Assembly: GCF_030161395.1 (NCBI RefSeq)
Contig: NZ_BSST01000001.1
Span: 4,278,001-4,342,000 of the forward strand
DNA: 64,000 nt
Reading direction: 5' to 3'
Source of the DNA: Thalassotalea insulae
GTDB taxonomy: Bacteria > Pseudomonadota > Gammaproteobacteria > Enterobacterales > Alteromonadaceae
The position numbers and the translations under genes were made by a program. The notes below the pieces were generated by a model. That model was given only the letters and a program-made list of their open reading frames with translations, searched no databases and had not been told where the DNA came from. Positions 45,369 to 55,153 of the stretch are shown in pieces (positions within the stretch are counted from its first letter, which is position 1; the number at the start of each line of letters is the position of its first letter).

Positions 45369-47172
45369 TCAGCTTTTCCTCTGTGTTTTCTTTAGTGCTT
45401 TGCTGTAATTGCCACATACGATAATAATGTCCTTGTTGTTTCAATAAATGTTGATGATCACCCTGCTCAATTAATTGCCCTTGATGCAAGACTAAAATAT
45501 TATCGGCATCAACGATAGTCGATAACCGATGGGCAATCACTAAACTGGTATGATTTTGTGCGACTTCTTTTATTGCGGTTAATATTGCCTGTTCAGAGTA
45601 ACTATCTAACGACGAGGTTGCTTCATCAAATACCAATATTGGCGGATTTTTAACTATTGTTCGGGCAATAGCAACCCGTTGCTTCTCACCACCAGAGAGC
45701 TTTAAACCACGCTCTCCAACTAAAGTATTAACGCCTTCAGGTAAAGATTGCACAAAAGCCGATAAATGCGAAAGTTCAATTGCTTTATTAACGGTTTGCT
45801 CACCGGCTTCAACATCACCATACAAGATATTGCTATACAAAGATTCATTAAATAATACGGTATCTTGTGGCACTATCCCGATATGTTTTCGCAACGAATG
45901 CTGCGTTACCTGATCAATTGCTTGCCCGTCAATCGCAATATTACCGCTATTAACATCGTAAAACCGAAATAACAGTTTCACTAAAGTTGATTTACCTGAA
46001 CCACTTTCACCAACAATAGCGACTTTTTGTCCGGCTTTTATAGTAAAAGAGATATCTTTTAATATCGGACGATCCGCATGATAATGAAAGCTGACCTTAT
46101 TAAAAGTCACCTCTCCCTGGCTTACGGTTAAATCATTAGCATTAGGGATATCCTGAACTTTTGGTTCACGTAACGTTAAATCAAACATTCGTTCGATATT
46201 AGTTAACGAACCTTTAATTTCCCGATAAACAAAGCCGAGAAAATTGAGTGGAATAAACAGCTGCATCATAAACGCATTGATCAAAACAAAGTCCCCTAAG
46301 GTCATTTGCTGATGAGCAACCTGATAGGCCGCCAACGCTAACATTGCTGTCATAGAGAGTGAGACAATAAACGCCTGCCCACCATTGAGTGCAAATAGTG
46401 ATAATCGGTTTTGCAGTTTTGCCTGCTCCCATTCGGCAAGTTGTGTGTCGTAACCTTGGGCCTCATATTCTTCATTAGAAAAGTACTTCACCGTTTCGTA
46501 ATTAATAATGCTGTCAATCGCTCGGGTATTACTGCGAGAATCAGCCTTATTGACGGCCCTAATATATTGAGTTCGTTTATTGGTAGCATAAATAGAAAAA
46601 ACGACGTAACTGGCAATCGCCAGTACGGTCACCAACGCAAAGTTAATACCATAGTTAAACCATAAGATCGAAATCACCATAATGATTTCCACTAAGGTCG
46701 GGACAATATTAAACACCATAAATTTGATCAAAAAGCCAACACCGGAAGTGCCTCGGTCTATATCTCGGGAGATACCACCAGTTTGACGATTTAAATGAAA
46801 ATCTAAATCCAATTGATGTAAATGACGAAAGACTTTTAAACCAATGCGCCTGACAGCTCGTTCAGTGACTTTAACAAATAAGGTATCCCTAATTTCAGCG
46901 AATAACACTATCGATAAACGTACCACACCATAGGCAATCACTAATGCAAAAGGCACAAACAATGTCGCGTTATCTCGTCCTCTATCTAAGGTGTCGACTA
47001 AATCTTTTAAGACAAAGGGTAAATAAACACTCGCTAGTTTAGTCGCAAGCAAACATAACAAGGCAATAAAAATACGGGCTTTAAATTCCAGTAGATAAGG
47101 AATGAGCATCTTAATGACACGCCAATTAACCTTGGCATCTTCTGCAATTTCTGGATGATGAGAACGACGCAT
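45361..47172 (-). CDS. Atm1/HMT1-type ABC transporter (half-transporter)
   Basis: Half-size ABC exporter, 603 residues: six-helix membrane domain (about 20-320) followed by the ATPase with Walker A GESGSGKST at 388-396, signature LSGGEKQR at 492-499 and Walker B ILVFDEATSS up to 521. The EYEAQGYDTQL and NGGQAFIVS segments, with YETVKYFSNE before them, are typical of the Atm1 group, which exports glutathione-linked sulfur or metal compounds. The ATG at 47172 (MRRSHHP) agrees with relatives; the frame continues to a TTG at 47229. It overlaps the DUF1415 gene. Confidence 0.88.
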   Translation of the reverse strand: MRRSHHPEIAEDAKVNWRVIKMLIPYLLEFKARIFIALLCLLATKLASVYLPFVLKDLVDTLDRGRDNATLFVPFALVIAYGVVRLSIVLFAEIRDTLFVKVTERAVRRIGLKVFRHLHQLDLDFHLNRQTGGISRDIDRGTSGVGFLIKFMVFNIVPTLVEIIMVISILWFNYGINFALVTVLAIASYVVFSIYATNKRTQYIRAVNKADSRSNTRAIDSIINYETVKYFSNEEYEAQGYDTQLAEWEQAKLQNRLSLFALNGGQAFIVSLSMTAMLALAAYQVAHQQMTLGDFVLINAFMMQLFIPLNFLGFVYREIKGSLTNIERMFDLTLREPKVQDIPNANDLTVSQGEVTFNKVSFHYHADRPILKDISFTIKAGQKVAIVGESGSGKSTLVKLLFRFYDVNSGNIAIDGQAIDQVTQHSLRKHIGIVPQDTVLFNESLYSNILYGDVEAGEQTVNKAIELSHLSAFVQSLPEGVNTLVGERGLKLSGGEKQRVAIARTIVKNPPILVFDEATSSLDSYSEQAILTAIKEVAQNHTSLVIAHRLSTIVDADNILVLHQGQLIEQGDHQHLLKQQGHYYRMWQLQQSTKENTEEKLND

Positions 47173-47291
47173 GCAAAATAATAATGTGGATAAAAACGCA
47201 ACTCTAGCGGCTTTACCATGACAATACAAGCGATGATATTAACGGCAAGCTATGCTAGGGTTTACCTAAATGAAATAAGATTATCGCTGCA

Positions 47292-47810
47292 ATGTTATCT
47301 TTTATTAATCAGTTATTTGATAAATGTTTATTTACGCTAAGCTTTATTGTCGGCGTACAATTGCCTGAATTTATTGTGCAGTACAGCCAACGCCTGTCTG
47401 GGCATTTAAACGAAGCAAAATTACAATTGTCACAGTTTAAGCAGTTAGCTGAGATCCATCATAACGGCAATCTTGCACAATTAGTGAGCAGCTTCAGAGA
47501 AAATCAAGATCCAACCGTAATGAAAACGGCTGATATTATCGAACAGTTAATAGTAAGAGTGGATTATCTTGAGCAACATTTAACCAACATACTCAGCCCT
47601 TCTTACTGGATACAGATCAAAAGTTTAATCGTGGAATATGATGTCGCAATAATGCAGCAAACAGCTAAACTTTTTAAACTGGCAATCCCATTAGAAGTCA
47701 CCTCTCTAGCTACAGGTGCCCTATTAGCGTTATTAATCATCATTGTTAAAGCGGTAGTCACAGAAGTAATTAAACGCTTTTATTTATCCGCTAGAGGGTT
47801 TAACCACTAA
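47292..47810 (+). CDS. DUF2937 family membrane protein
   Basis: 172-residue protein with hydrophobic segments near 10-30 and 132-155 and a helical domain between them. FIVGVQLPEFIVQYSQRLSGHLNEAK at the N-terminus, in two parts, identifies the DUF2937 family. Function is unknown. It is divergent from the ABC transporter gene (119-bp gap) and ends at a shared terminator with ihfA. Confidence 0.8.
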   Translation: MLSFINQLFDKCLFTLSFIVGVQLPEFIVQYSQRLSGHLNEAKLQLSQFKQLAEIHHNGNLAQLVSSFRENQDPTVMKTADIIEQLIVRVDYLEQHLTNILSPSYWIQIKSLIVEYDVAIMQQTAKLFKLAIPLEVTSLATGALLALLIIIVKAVVTEVIKRFYLSARGFNH

Positions 47811-47842
47811 AAAAGGCCACACAAATATTGCGTGACCTTTTT
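47809..47842. terminator. Bidirectional terminator between DUF2937 gene and ihfA
   Basis: An imperfect hairpin (AAAAAAGGCCAC / GCGTGACCTTTTT) starts at the DUF2937 stop; A and T runs on the two sides allow termination on both strands. The ihfA gene ends 25 bp to the right. Confidence 0.75.
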
Positions 47843-47866
47843 ATTAAGCTAGCGCTAATCTATATA

Positions 47867-48157
47867 TTAACCATTACCGTTTTCTACACGACTCTTCAGT
47901 TTTTGTCCCGGTCGGAAAGTAACGACTTTGCGTGCGGAAATAGGAATGTCTTCCCCTGTCTTCGGGTTACGACCTGGTCGTTCACTTTTTTGACGAAGAT
48001 CGAAATTGCCAAAACCAGATAGTTTAACCTGTTCACCCGATTCTAACGTTTCACGAATTTCTTCAAAAAACACTTCAACCATATCTTTTGCGTCGCGCTT
48101 ACTCAGCCCAACTTTTTCAAATAAATGTTCTGCTACTTCTGCTTTGGTTAGCGCCAT
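47867..48157 (-). CDS. ihfA: Integration host factor subunit alpha
   Basis: DNA-bending protein that pairs with IhfB. The 96-residue sequence is near identical in plan to E. coli IhfA (99): MALTKAEVAEHLFEKVGLSK at the start, and the DNA-binding arm GRNPKTGEDIPISARRVV-like region (GRNPKTGEDIPISARKVV here) with the intercalating proline. It starts 3 bp after the pheT stop, so it is read from the pheST operon as in E. coli. Confidence 0.97.
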   Translation of the reverse strand: MALTKAEVAEHLFEKVGLSKRDAKDMVEVFFEEIRETLESGEQVKLSGFGNFDLRQKSERPGRNPKTGEDIPISARKVVTFRPGQKLKSRVENGNG

Positions 48158-48160
48158 TGC

Positions 48161-50560
48161 TTAATCCCTCAGTGATGCATTCAGTTCAACTTTTAATGTA
48201 TCGACCACGCGATTAACGACATCATTGATATCTTTTTCTTCAAGTGTCTTTTCATGATCTTGCAATACCATGGCAATCGCTAAGCTCTTGGATCCAGCTT
48301 CAATTCCATTACCTCGGTATACATCGAACAAGTTTAGATCAACTAAATAATTTCCGCCAACATTTTCAATGAGTTGTAGCACTTTTTTTGCTTCAACTTC
48401 TTCGTTAACTATCACAGCAATATCACGTCTATTTGCAGGAAAGCGAGAGATTTCGCCCGCTTCAGGGATATTTTGTGTTGAAATTTCGGACAATAACAGT
48501 TCAAAAACTAATGTCCGGCCATTTAGTCCTAATTTTCTTTCTAATTCAGGATGTAAGGTACCAACATGACCAACTAAGCGACCATCTTTATAAATAGCTG
48601 CCGTTTGACCAGGATGTAAAGCATCAATTTCAGCTTTAACGAATTGATAGCCATGCTGATTTGCTGTTAATGCCAGTAAGGCTTCAACATCAGCTTTTAT
48701 ATCATAAAAGTCAGCGGCTTTTTTATCCATATCCCAGTGTTCTTTATCGACATTACCACTAATAACACCTGCGATCATTTGCTGCTGACGCACACCGTTT
48801 TCCGCTGATTGATCAGGAATAAAACGTAAACCTGTTTCAAATAAACGCACACGGTTTTGCTGACGATTTTGGTTATACACCACAGATTGTAACAATCCAG
48901 TCCACAAACTAAGACGCATCACCGACATTTCTGAAGAAATAGGATGTGGCAAAGTCATCACTTCCTGCTCAGGATGTAATAAGCTTTGTACCTTAGGATC
49001 GACAAAACTATAAGTGATCGCTTCCTGATAACCCCGGTTAACTAATGTTTGGCGTAATCTTGATAATGGTAATTGTGCTTCTTTTTGAGCGCACATCGCT
49101 AACGTTGCTTTTGGCGAAACATTAGGAATGTTGTTATAGCCAAATATCCGTGCGACTTCTTCAATTAAATCTACTTCAATTGAAATATCAAAACGATAAG
49201 CCGGTACTAACACTGTCCATATATTATTATCAAAGCTCAATTCAAAACCTAAACGGGTTAAGATTTCATTCACTTTTTCATCGTTAATATGATAGCCAAT
49301 GCGAGCATCGAGCTTTTCACGACGTAAGCTAACAGTGCGTACTTGTGGTAGATGTTGTTCACTAACAGCTTCAACAATAGGTCCAGCCTGACCACCAACA
49401 ACGTCCAGTAATAACTGAGTAGCACGCTCCATTGCATCATGTTGTAACTGCGGGTCAACACCACGTTCATAACGATGCGACGAGTCTGTATGTAAACCGT
49501 ATTGACGCGCTTTACCTAAAATCGCTAACGGGGCAAAAAACGCACTTTCTAAGAAAATATCGATAGTATTGTCGTTTACCCCAGAATCCTGACCACCAAA
49601 AATACCAGCCATGGCTAATGCTTTATTACTATCAGCAATTACTAAGGTTTCATCAGACAATTTTACTTCATTACCATCGAGTAATGTTAATGCTTCACCT
49701 TGCTCGGCATAACGAACATTTATATCACCATCAATTTTCGCTAAATCAAAAGCATGCATTGGGTGACCGAGTTCTAATAACACATAGTTAGTGATATCAA
49801 CCACAGGATCAATAGAACGGGTACCGCTACGACGAAGTTTTTCCACCATCCATAACGGTGTTTGCGCCTTAAGGTTGATATTTTTAATCACCCGGCCTAA
49901 ATAACGCGGACAAGCGTTTTCAGCTGATAATGTGATCGCTTTTTTATCATCAATCGTCGGCGTCACTGCGTTAATTTCAGGTGAGCTAACGGCTAAGCTA
50001 TTTAATACGCCAACCTCTCTAGCTAGCCCTTTAAGGCCTAAACAATCTCCACGGTTAGCCGTTAAATCAACATCGATAGCAACATCATTTAAATCTAAAT
50101 ATTCGCGAATACACATCCCCACAGGAGCATCTTGTGGCAATTCAATAATGCCATCAGCACTTTCTGCAAGACCGATTTCAGACTCACTACACAACATACC
50201 GTGAGAAGGCACACCACGTAACTTCGCTTTTTTAATTTTAAAATTACCTGGTAAGACCGCGCCAACAGTTGCTACTGCTACTTTTAATCCTAAGCGACAA
50301 TTTTTAGCACCACAAACGATATCAACCAGTTCACCATCGTTAAAATCAGCGCCTAAATTAATTTTTGTTACTTGTAACTTATCAGCATCAGGATGTGGGC
50401 CGCATTCTACCACTTCACCGATAAGTACACCGGTAAATTCTCCAGCAACAGGCTCAACCGCATCAACTTCCAGTCCAGCCATCGTTATTTGATGTGATAA
50501 TTCTTCAGAAGAAATAGCAGGATTAACCCACTCTCGTAACCAAGATTCACTAAATTTCAT
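48161..50560 (-). CDS. pheT: Phenylalanine-tRNA ligase beta subunit
   Basis: Beta subunit of the heterotetrameric PheRS. The 799 residues include a tRNA-binding/EMAP domain (about 40-150, with HPDADKLQV), B3/B4 editing module, B5 domain, and the C-terminal FDX-ACB domain (RFPANRRDIAVIV). Length equals E. coli PheT (795). It starts 12 bp after pheS. Confidence 0.97.
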   Translation of the reverse strand: MKFSESWLREWVNPAISSEELSHQITMAGLEVDAVEPVAGEFTGVLIGEVVECGPHPDADKLQVTKINLGADFNDGELVDIVCGAKNCRLGLKVAVATVGAVLPGNFKIKKAKLRGVPSHGMLCSESEIGLAESADGIIELPQDAPVGMCIREYLDLNDVAIDVDLTANRGDCLGLKGLAREVGVLNSLAVSSPEINAVTPTIDDKKAITLSAENACPRYLGRVIKNINLKAQTPLWMVEKLRRSGTRSIDPVVDITNYVLLELGHPMHAFDLAKIDGDINVRYAEQGEALTLLDGNEVKLSDETLVIADSNKALAMAGIFGGQDSGVNDNTIDIFLESAFFAPLAILGKARQYGLHTDSSHRYERGVDPQLQHDAMERATQLLLDVVGGQAGPIVEAVSEQHLPQVRTVSLRREKLDARIGYHINDEKVNEILTRLGFELSFDNNIWTVLVPAYRFDISIEVDLIEEVARIFGYNNIPNVSPKATLAMCAQKEAQLPLSRLRQTLVNRGYQEAITYSFVDPKVQSLLHPEQEVMTLPHPISSEMSVMRLSLWTGLLQSVVYNQNRQQNRVRLFETGLRFIPDQSAENGVRQQQMIAGVISGNVDKEHWDMDKKAADFYDIKADVEALLALTANQHGYQFVKAEIDALHPGQTAAIYKDGRLVGHVGTLHPELERKLGLNGRTLVFELLLSEISTQNIPEAGEISRFPANRRDIAVIVNEEVEAKKVLQLIENVGGNYLVDLNLFDVYRGNGIEAGSKSLAIAMVLQDHEKTLEEKDINDVVNRVVDTLKVELNASLRD

Positions 50561-50572
50561 TTGCTGCTATTC

Positions 50573-51553
50573 CTACTTAAACTGCTTTAAAAAACGAAGG
50601 TCATTCTCAAAAAATGAACGGAGATCATTAACGCCATAACGTAACATAGTTAAGCGCTCTACCCCCATACCAAAGGCAAAGCCGGTATAAACTTCCGGAT
50701 CGATGCCTACAGCTTTCAATACATTAGGATGAACCATGCCACAGCCTAAGACTTCTAACCATTTGCCATTTTTACCCATTACATCCACTTCTGCTGAAGG
50801 CTCAGTAAACGGGAAGTAAGACGGGCGAAAACGAATTTGCAGATCTTCTTCAAAAAAGTGGTGTAAGAAATCATGCAAAATCCCTTTTAAATGAGTAAAG
50901 CTGACATCTTTATCTACCATTAGGCCTTCAACCTGATGAAACATTGGCGTATGAGTTTGATCATAGTCATTACGGTAAACTTTACCCGGAGAAATAATCC
51001 GTAATGGTGGTTGTTCTTTCTCCATGGTACGAATTTGCACACCTGACGTTTGCGTTCTTAACACTAACTTAGGGTTAAAGTAAAAAGTATCATGATCCTG
51101 ACGTGCCGGGTGGTGCTCTGGAATATTCAAGGCATCAAAGTTATGAAAGTCGTCTTCTACTTCAGGCCCTTGCTTCACAGAAAAGCCCAGATCTCCAAAA
51201 AAGCTTTCAATACGTTCTATGGTTCTGCTCACCGGATGCAAGCCACCAGTCTCATTACCACGACCCGGTAAGGTAACATCGATAGATTCTTGCGCTAATT
51301 TTTGCTTGATCACTTCAGCTCGTAACAATTCACCGCGCTCAGTTAACAACTTTTGTACCTGTTGTTTTGCCTGATTAATCACTTGTCCTGCTTTAGGCTT
51401 TTCTTCTTTAGGTAACTTACTTAAGCCTTTCATTTGCTCAGTAAATAAGCCTTTTTTTCCTAAAAAGTTAACGCGAACTTGATCAAGTTCAGCCGGATCT
51501 GTTGCAGCGGCAATCGCTTGCTCCGCTTGCAATATAATTTCGTCTAAGTTCAT
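50573..51553 (-). CDS. pheS: Phenylalanine-tRNA ligase alpha subunit
   Basis: Catalytic alpha subunit of PheRS, 326 residues (E. coli 327). N-terminal coiled-coil, class II motif 2 (GKVYRNDYDQTHTPMFHQVEG region, in two parts) and motif 3 GMGVERLTMLRYG, with GFAFGMG for the Phe pocket. The ATG at 51553 has AGAGGAAC before it and matches the usual N-terminus MNLDEIILQAEQAI; the longer frame to 51640 is not coding. First gene of pheS-pheT-ihfA; it lies apart from thrS-infC-rpmI-rplT, which precede it in E. coli. Confidence 0.97.
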   Translation of the reverse strand: MNLDEIILQAEQAIAAATDPAELDQVRVNFLGKKGLFTEQMKGLSKLPKEEKPKAGQVINQAKQQVQKLLTERGELLRAEVIKQKLAQESIDVTLPGRGNETGGLHPVSRTIERIESFFGDLGFSVKQGPEVEDDFHNFDALNIPEHHPARQDHDTFYFNPKLVLRTQTSGVQIRTMEKEQPPLRIISPGKVYRNDYDQTHTPMFHQVEGLMVDKDVSFTHLKGILHDFLHHFFEEDLQIRFRPSYFPFTEPSAEVDVMGKNGKWLEVLGCGMVHPNVLKAVGIDPEVYTGFAFGMGVERLTMLRYGVNDLRSFFENDLRFLKQFK

Positions 51554-51861
51554 GAGTTCCTCTAAAACGACTCTAAAGCACAAAATAGCAGGCTTTGGGT
51601 AGACTAGTGTATTGAAAAAATGGTCGAATAGTTTACACAAATTTATTATAAAAATGTAGTAAAACCATAGCGTTTTTCATGATTTTTTATTCTCAGCTAG
51701 AGTAAAATTTAAAATAAAAACAACTTACTAAATTAGTGAAATTAGCGTAAGTTAAAGATAATGGCTAATCTTACATCAGATCTGGTCAAATATTGAGTAC
51801 TGTAATTCCCGCGAGATTAAGTTATCAATCAAGCAGGTATAAGAAATATCCAAGGAAGCGA
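51554..51861. other. Divergent promoter region of pheS and the EAL/HDOD gene
   Basis: About 300 bp of AT-rich DNA. On the minus strand a TATAAT hexamer occurs at 51645-51650, but without a good -35. A 15-codon ORF on the minus strand (51633-51680) resembles a leader peptide but has only two Phe codons; no attenuator hairpin with a T run follows it. No other feature seen. Confidence 0.4.
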
Positions 51862-53076
51862 ATGCAAGTTTACACCGCAAGACAAGCGATATTAAACCGC
51901 AGAGAACATGTAGTTGCCTATGAGCTGTTATATCGCGATAGTCCAGACAACATATTCCCAAATATAGATCCTCATGAAGCAACCTCAAAAGTGGTGATGC
52001 AGACCCATTTAAATCAGGGGCTATCCCCTATCACAGACGCTAAACCAGCACTGATTAATTTTGGCGAGCAGTCACTAATAGATGGACTACCATTATTGTT
52101 ACCTAGAAAGCAGGTTATGGTTGAAATTCTGGAAACTGTTACGCCAAACGAGCAAGTCTATCAGGCCTGTAAAGCCCTTTACCATCAAGGCTACCACCTC
52201 GCACTCGATGACTTTATTTACCGTCCTGAGTGGAGCCGATTTTTTAAATTTATTAAGTTAATTAAATTTGATATTCAATTAACACCGTTAGATAAAGTTG
52301 CGCCATTAGTTGAGAAATTAAAACAGCAAAAAAAGTTGAAGATACTCGCAGAAAAGGTTGAAACTCAAGAAGAATTTGAAGAAGCAAAACGTTTAGGGTT
52401 TCATTATTTTCAAGGTTATTATTTCTGTAAACCACAAATGAATGCCAGCTATGATCTGGAAACCAATCAGCCCGTTTTATTAAGTCTGGTCCATGAAAGT
52501 TTAAAATCGCCGATGAATATCAATAAGATTTCAAATTACTTTGAGCATGACTCAGCACTTAGTTATAAACTGCTTAAATTTGTTAATTCCGGCATATTAC
52601 CTATCACCCAACAGATGGATTCCATCAAAAAAGCAGTCGTTTACCTGGGTGATTTACAAATCAAAAAACTAATTTTGTTGATGGCTACCGGTATTATCGC
52701 CTCAAACAAACCGAAAGAACTAACCCGTATCGCCATTATTAGAGCAAGATTCTGTGAGCTTATTGCACAAAAGGCATTACCCGGCCAAAGCGAAGCTTGC
52801 TTTATTACGGGTCTGTTTTCTTTATTAGATGCGATGTTAGATAAACCTATGGCGGAAATACTAGAAAATTTATCACTGGCAGAAGAAGTCACCCTAGCGT
52901 TATTATCCCCTAAACCTTCAATATTAAAGTATGTCTTAGATACCGTACGTGAATATGAGAAAGGTAGCTGGTATAAAACTAAGACCGCTGCAGATATGAT
53001 CAATGTTGATTATGAGTTACTCGCAGGTTTTTATAAAGACGCGGTGATCTGGGCCAATAAATATGATCATTGTTAA
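51862..53076 (+). CDS. EAL-like/HDOD signalling protein (YuxH type)
   Basis: 404-residue protein: an N-terminal EAL-like domain (about 1-200; VYTARQAILNRREHVVAYE, LALDDFIYRPEW, KFDI, LAEKVET, FQGYYFCKP) and a C-terminal HDOD domain (about 200-400; DSALSYKLLKFVNSGI). The EAL signature reads YELL and the DDFGTG loop is DDFIYR, so it probably does not cleave c-di-GMP, but may still bind it. The ATG at 51862 has AAGGA before it, whereas the longer frame starts only at a TTG. Divergent from pheS. Confidence 0.88.
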   Translation: MQVYTARQAILNRREHVVAYELLYRDSPDNIFPNIDPHEATSKVVMQTHLNQGLSPITDAKPALINFGEQSLIDGLPLLLPRKQVMVEILETVTPNEQVYQACKALYHQGYHLALDDFIYRPEWSRFFKFIKLIKFDIQLTPLDKVAPLVEKLKQQKKLKILAEKVETQEEFEEAKRLGFHYFQGYYFCKPQMNASYDLETNQPVLLSLVHESLKSPMNINKISNYFEHDSALSYKLLKFVNSGILPITQQMDSIKKAVVYLGDLQIKKLILLMATGIIASNKPKELTRIAIIRARFCELIAQKALPGQSEACFITGLFSLLDAMLDKPMAEILENLSLAEEVTLALLSPKPSILKYVLDTVREYEKGSWYKTKTAADMINVDYELLAGFYKDAVIWANKYDHC

Positions 53077-53196
53077 ACCAGCTATATCAAATGACTAAAA
53101 AAGACAATTCATCTAAATAATCCTCATATTTTGCCTATACTGGTAACAGCCTGTTGATGTTCTCTTAGATCAGGTAGACAAAACAACGAGGTATTA

Positions 53197-53760
53197 ATGA
53201 TGAACAAAATTCAATTTTATACTGTAACCAGTATATTTTTCTTTTTATCCGCTAGCGCTAATGCTGGTGAAACAGCAGAAACAAAAATCAAACGTGCGAT
53301 GGCAGCAGCGCCTTCTGCTATTAGTGCAGAAGCGACTATTATCGATAGCGACGGAACAATATTAAAGCAAGGTTCAAATGGCTGGACCTGTTTACCAGAT
53401 GTAATGCCAGGCGATAAAAACCCTATTTGCAATGATGCTGTATGGATGAAAGCCATTCAAGCATTAAATAGTAAAGCACCTTTTACAACCGATAAAATAG
53501 GTATTTCATACATGTTAAAAGGTGATTTTGGCGCAGGCGTTAGCAACTCAGATCCCTATCATACAGCCCATAAAAAGGCTGACGATTACGTAGAAACCGG
53601 GCCTCATTTAATGGTTATCGTACCGAAAGAAATGTTAAAAGGCTTACCGACTGATCCATCTCAAGGCGGTCCTTACGTAATGTGGGGAGATACCCCATAT
53701 GCCCACATTATGATCCCGATAGACGACAGCAAGGTATTAATGCCGAATCATAAACACTAA
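53197..53760 (+). CDS. Uncharacterised secreted protein
   Basis: 187 residues with a clear signal peptide ending SANA at about 23. The mature protein has a Gly/Asp-rich core: IDSDGTILKQGSNGWTCLPD, then PICNDAVWM, ISYMLKGDFGAGVSNSDP, HLMVIVPKEMLKG, GGPYVMWGDTPYAHIMIPI. Two cysteines could form a disulfide, and the His-rich end (PNHKH) might bind metal. I do not know a named family; similar proteins of unknown function exist in varied proteobacteria. ATG at 53197 or 53200. Ends at a good terminator. Confidence 0.72.
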   Translation: MMNKIQFYTVTSIFFFLSASANAGETAETKIKRAMAAAPSAISAEATIIDSDGTILKQGSNGWTCLPDVMPGDKNPICNDAVWMKAIQALNSKAPFTTDKIGISYMLKGDFGAGVSNSDPYHTAHKKADDYVETGPHLMVIVPKEMLKGLPTDPSQGGPYVMWGDTPYAHIMIPIDDSKVLMPNHKH

Positions 53761-53780
53761 ATATTTTACACAGAGATATA

Positions 53781-53808
53781 AAAAACCCCGCTTAATTACG
53801 GGGTTTTT
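53781..53808. terminator. Bidirectional intrinsic terminator
   Basis: AAAAACCCCG (53781-53790) and CGGGGTTTTT (53799-53808) form a 10-bp stem with an 8-nt loop. It ends the secreted-protein gene on the plus strand and purC on the minus strand (stop at 53819). Confidence 0.93.
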
Positions 53809-53818
53809 ATCATAATGC

Positions 53819-54922
53819 TTAATCAATTAATTGATACTGTTCCTTTAAAATAGCGATGATTTCAGCTTTTGGGTTATCGCTTAAGACAATTTTTTCACCG
53901 GTAATTTTCTCAGCAATATCGGTGTAGGTTTTTGACAGCTGCATTAACACTTCAACCGGTAAGTCGTTATCTCGAGCTAATGCTGTACGTTCTTCCATGC
54001 GATCCTTATTTAATAAAATATCAGGATCAGGGAAGTGTTTTAAAAGCATCTGACGAAACCCTTCTTTTGAGTTTTCAACCACTTTACCACTACGGTATTG
54101 CTCGCCATCCCAAATACGTGATGAATCTGGCGTTCCTACTTCATCCATATAAATCAACTTGTCATTACCTTGCTTATCTTTGACATAACCAAACTCAAAC
54201 TTAGTATCAACAAAGATCTGATCAATAGACGCAAGTGCGGCAGCAATAACATCAAAACCTTCCGTTAAAAGCTTTTCATATAGGGCAATATCGTCAATCG
54301 ACTTAAAGTTAAACGCCTGATAATTATCTTCAATATTTTTGCGGGTGATATTAACGTCATCAACCGCAGGTACGCCAGGAATACCTTCCAAAATACCTTT
54401 AGTAGACGGCGTTTGTAGAAGCTCTGGCAGTTTACTGTCTTTAGCTAAACCATCAGGAAGGTTAATACCACAAAACTCTCGTTCACCCTTTTCATAAGCG
54501 CGCCACATAGAGCCGGTAATATATTGACGACAAATAGCTTCTATTTTTACCGGAACAGCTTTTTGCACAATCCAAACGAACGGATGAGGGATATCCAATA
54601 TATGACTATCAGCTAATCCTTGTTCTTTAAAAAGATTAAACCAATGATTTGAGATTGCATTTAATGCAGCACCTTTACCGGGAACCCCTTTCATGCCCCC
54701 TTCACCAGTCCAGATACAGTCAAAGGCAGAAATTCGATCACTAATCACCATTATCGCTAACGGCGTGTCAGCAGGTACGTCATAATCATTTTCACTGATT
54801 AGGCGACGACTATCTTCTTCGCTTAACCAGTAAACAGAACGAACCTTTCCACTATGAACGGGTTTGTTGGTACGAATGGGTAAATCATCGTTTACCGCTA
54901 ACACTTGATCAGCAAGACTCAT
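53819..54922 (-). CDS. purC: Phosphoribosylaminoimidazole-succinocarboxamide synthase (long form)
   Basis: SAICAR synthase of purine biosynthesis, ATP-dependent, joining CAIR and aspartate. The 367-residue form differs from the 237-residue E. coli enzyme and corresponds to the longer type of Shewanella and related groups; SGKVRSVYWL near 24-33, AICRQYITGSMW and DEVGTPDSSRIW are the ATP/ligand motifs. Located alone between two terminators. The C-terminal 80 residues contain an extra helical part. Confidence 0.94.
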   Translation of the reverse strand: MSLADQVLAVNDDLPIRTNKPVHSGKVRSVYWLSEEDSRRLISENDYDVPADTPLAIMVISDRISAFDCIWTGEGGMKGVPGKGAALNAISNHWFNLFKEQGLADSHILDIPHPFVWIVQKAVPVKIEAICRQYITGSMWRAYEKGEREFCGINLPDGLAKDSKLPELLQTPSTKGILEGIPGVPAVDDVNITRKNIEDNYQAFNFKSIDDIALYEKLLTEGFDVIAAALASIDQIFVDTKFEFGYVKDKQGNDKLIYMDEVGTPDSSRIWDGEQYRSGKVVENSKEGFRQMLLKHFPDPDILLNKDRMEERTALARDNDLPVEVLMQLSKTYTDIAEKITGEKIVLSDNPKAEIIAILKEQYQLID

Positions 54923-55106
54923 GTTTCTAACCTTATCTAGTTATACCAAATGAATTGATTAAATATTTAGGTCATTTGATATTATTAACGTTTAACTAAA
55001 GTTACTTTTTTACAGTGATTAGCGAACTTTGAATAAAAATAGACAAACTCGCTGCACATAGTGTTCTACCGATTTAATTAATCACTTTAGCTAAAAATTA
55101 AAATGA

Positions 55107-55132
55107 GAAAAGGACGCTAGTGCGTCCTTTTC
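55107..55132 (-). terminator. Intrinsic terminator of the thrS-infC-rpmI-rplT operon
   Basis: On the minus strand, an 11-bp stem (GAAAAGGACGC / GCGTCCTTTTC) with a 4-nt loop is followed by TTTTCATTTT-like T-rich sequence, 22 bp after the rplT stop. Confidence 0.88.
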
Positions 55133-55153
55133 ATCAACTCTTTACTCTAACGA

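Noticed and set aside
51633..51680. Possible phe leader peptide (15 codons, minus strand) upstream of pheS
   Set aside because: Only two Phe codons, no ribosome site and no attenuator hairpin with a T run follow it, so it is probably a chance ORF.
54950..54997. CAAATGA / TCATTTG inverted repeat upstream of purC
   Set aside because: Short, AT-rich, with a long loop; expected by chance in such DNA. A PurR-type operator was not recognised.
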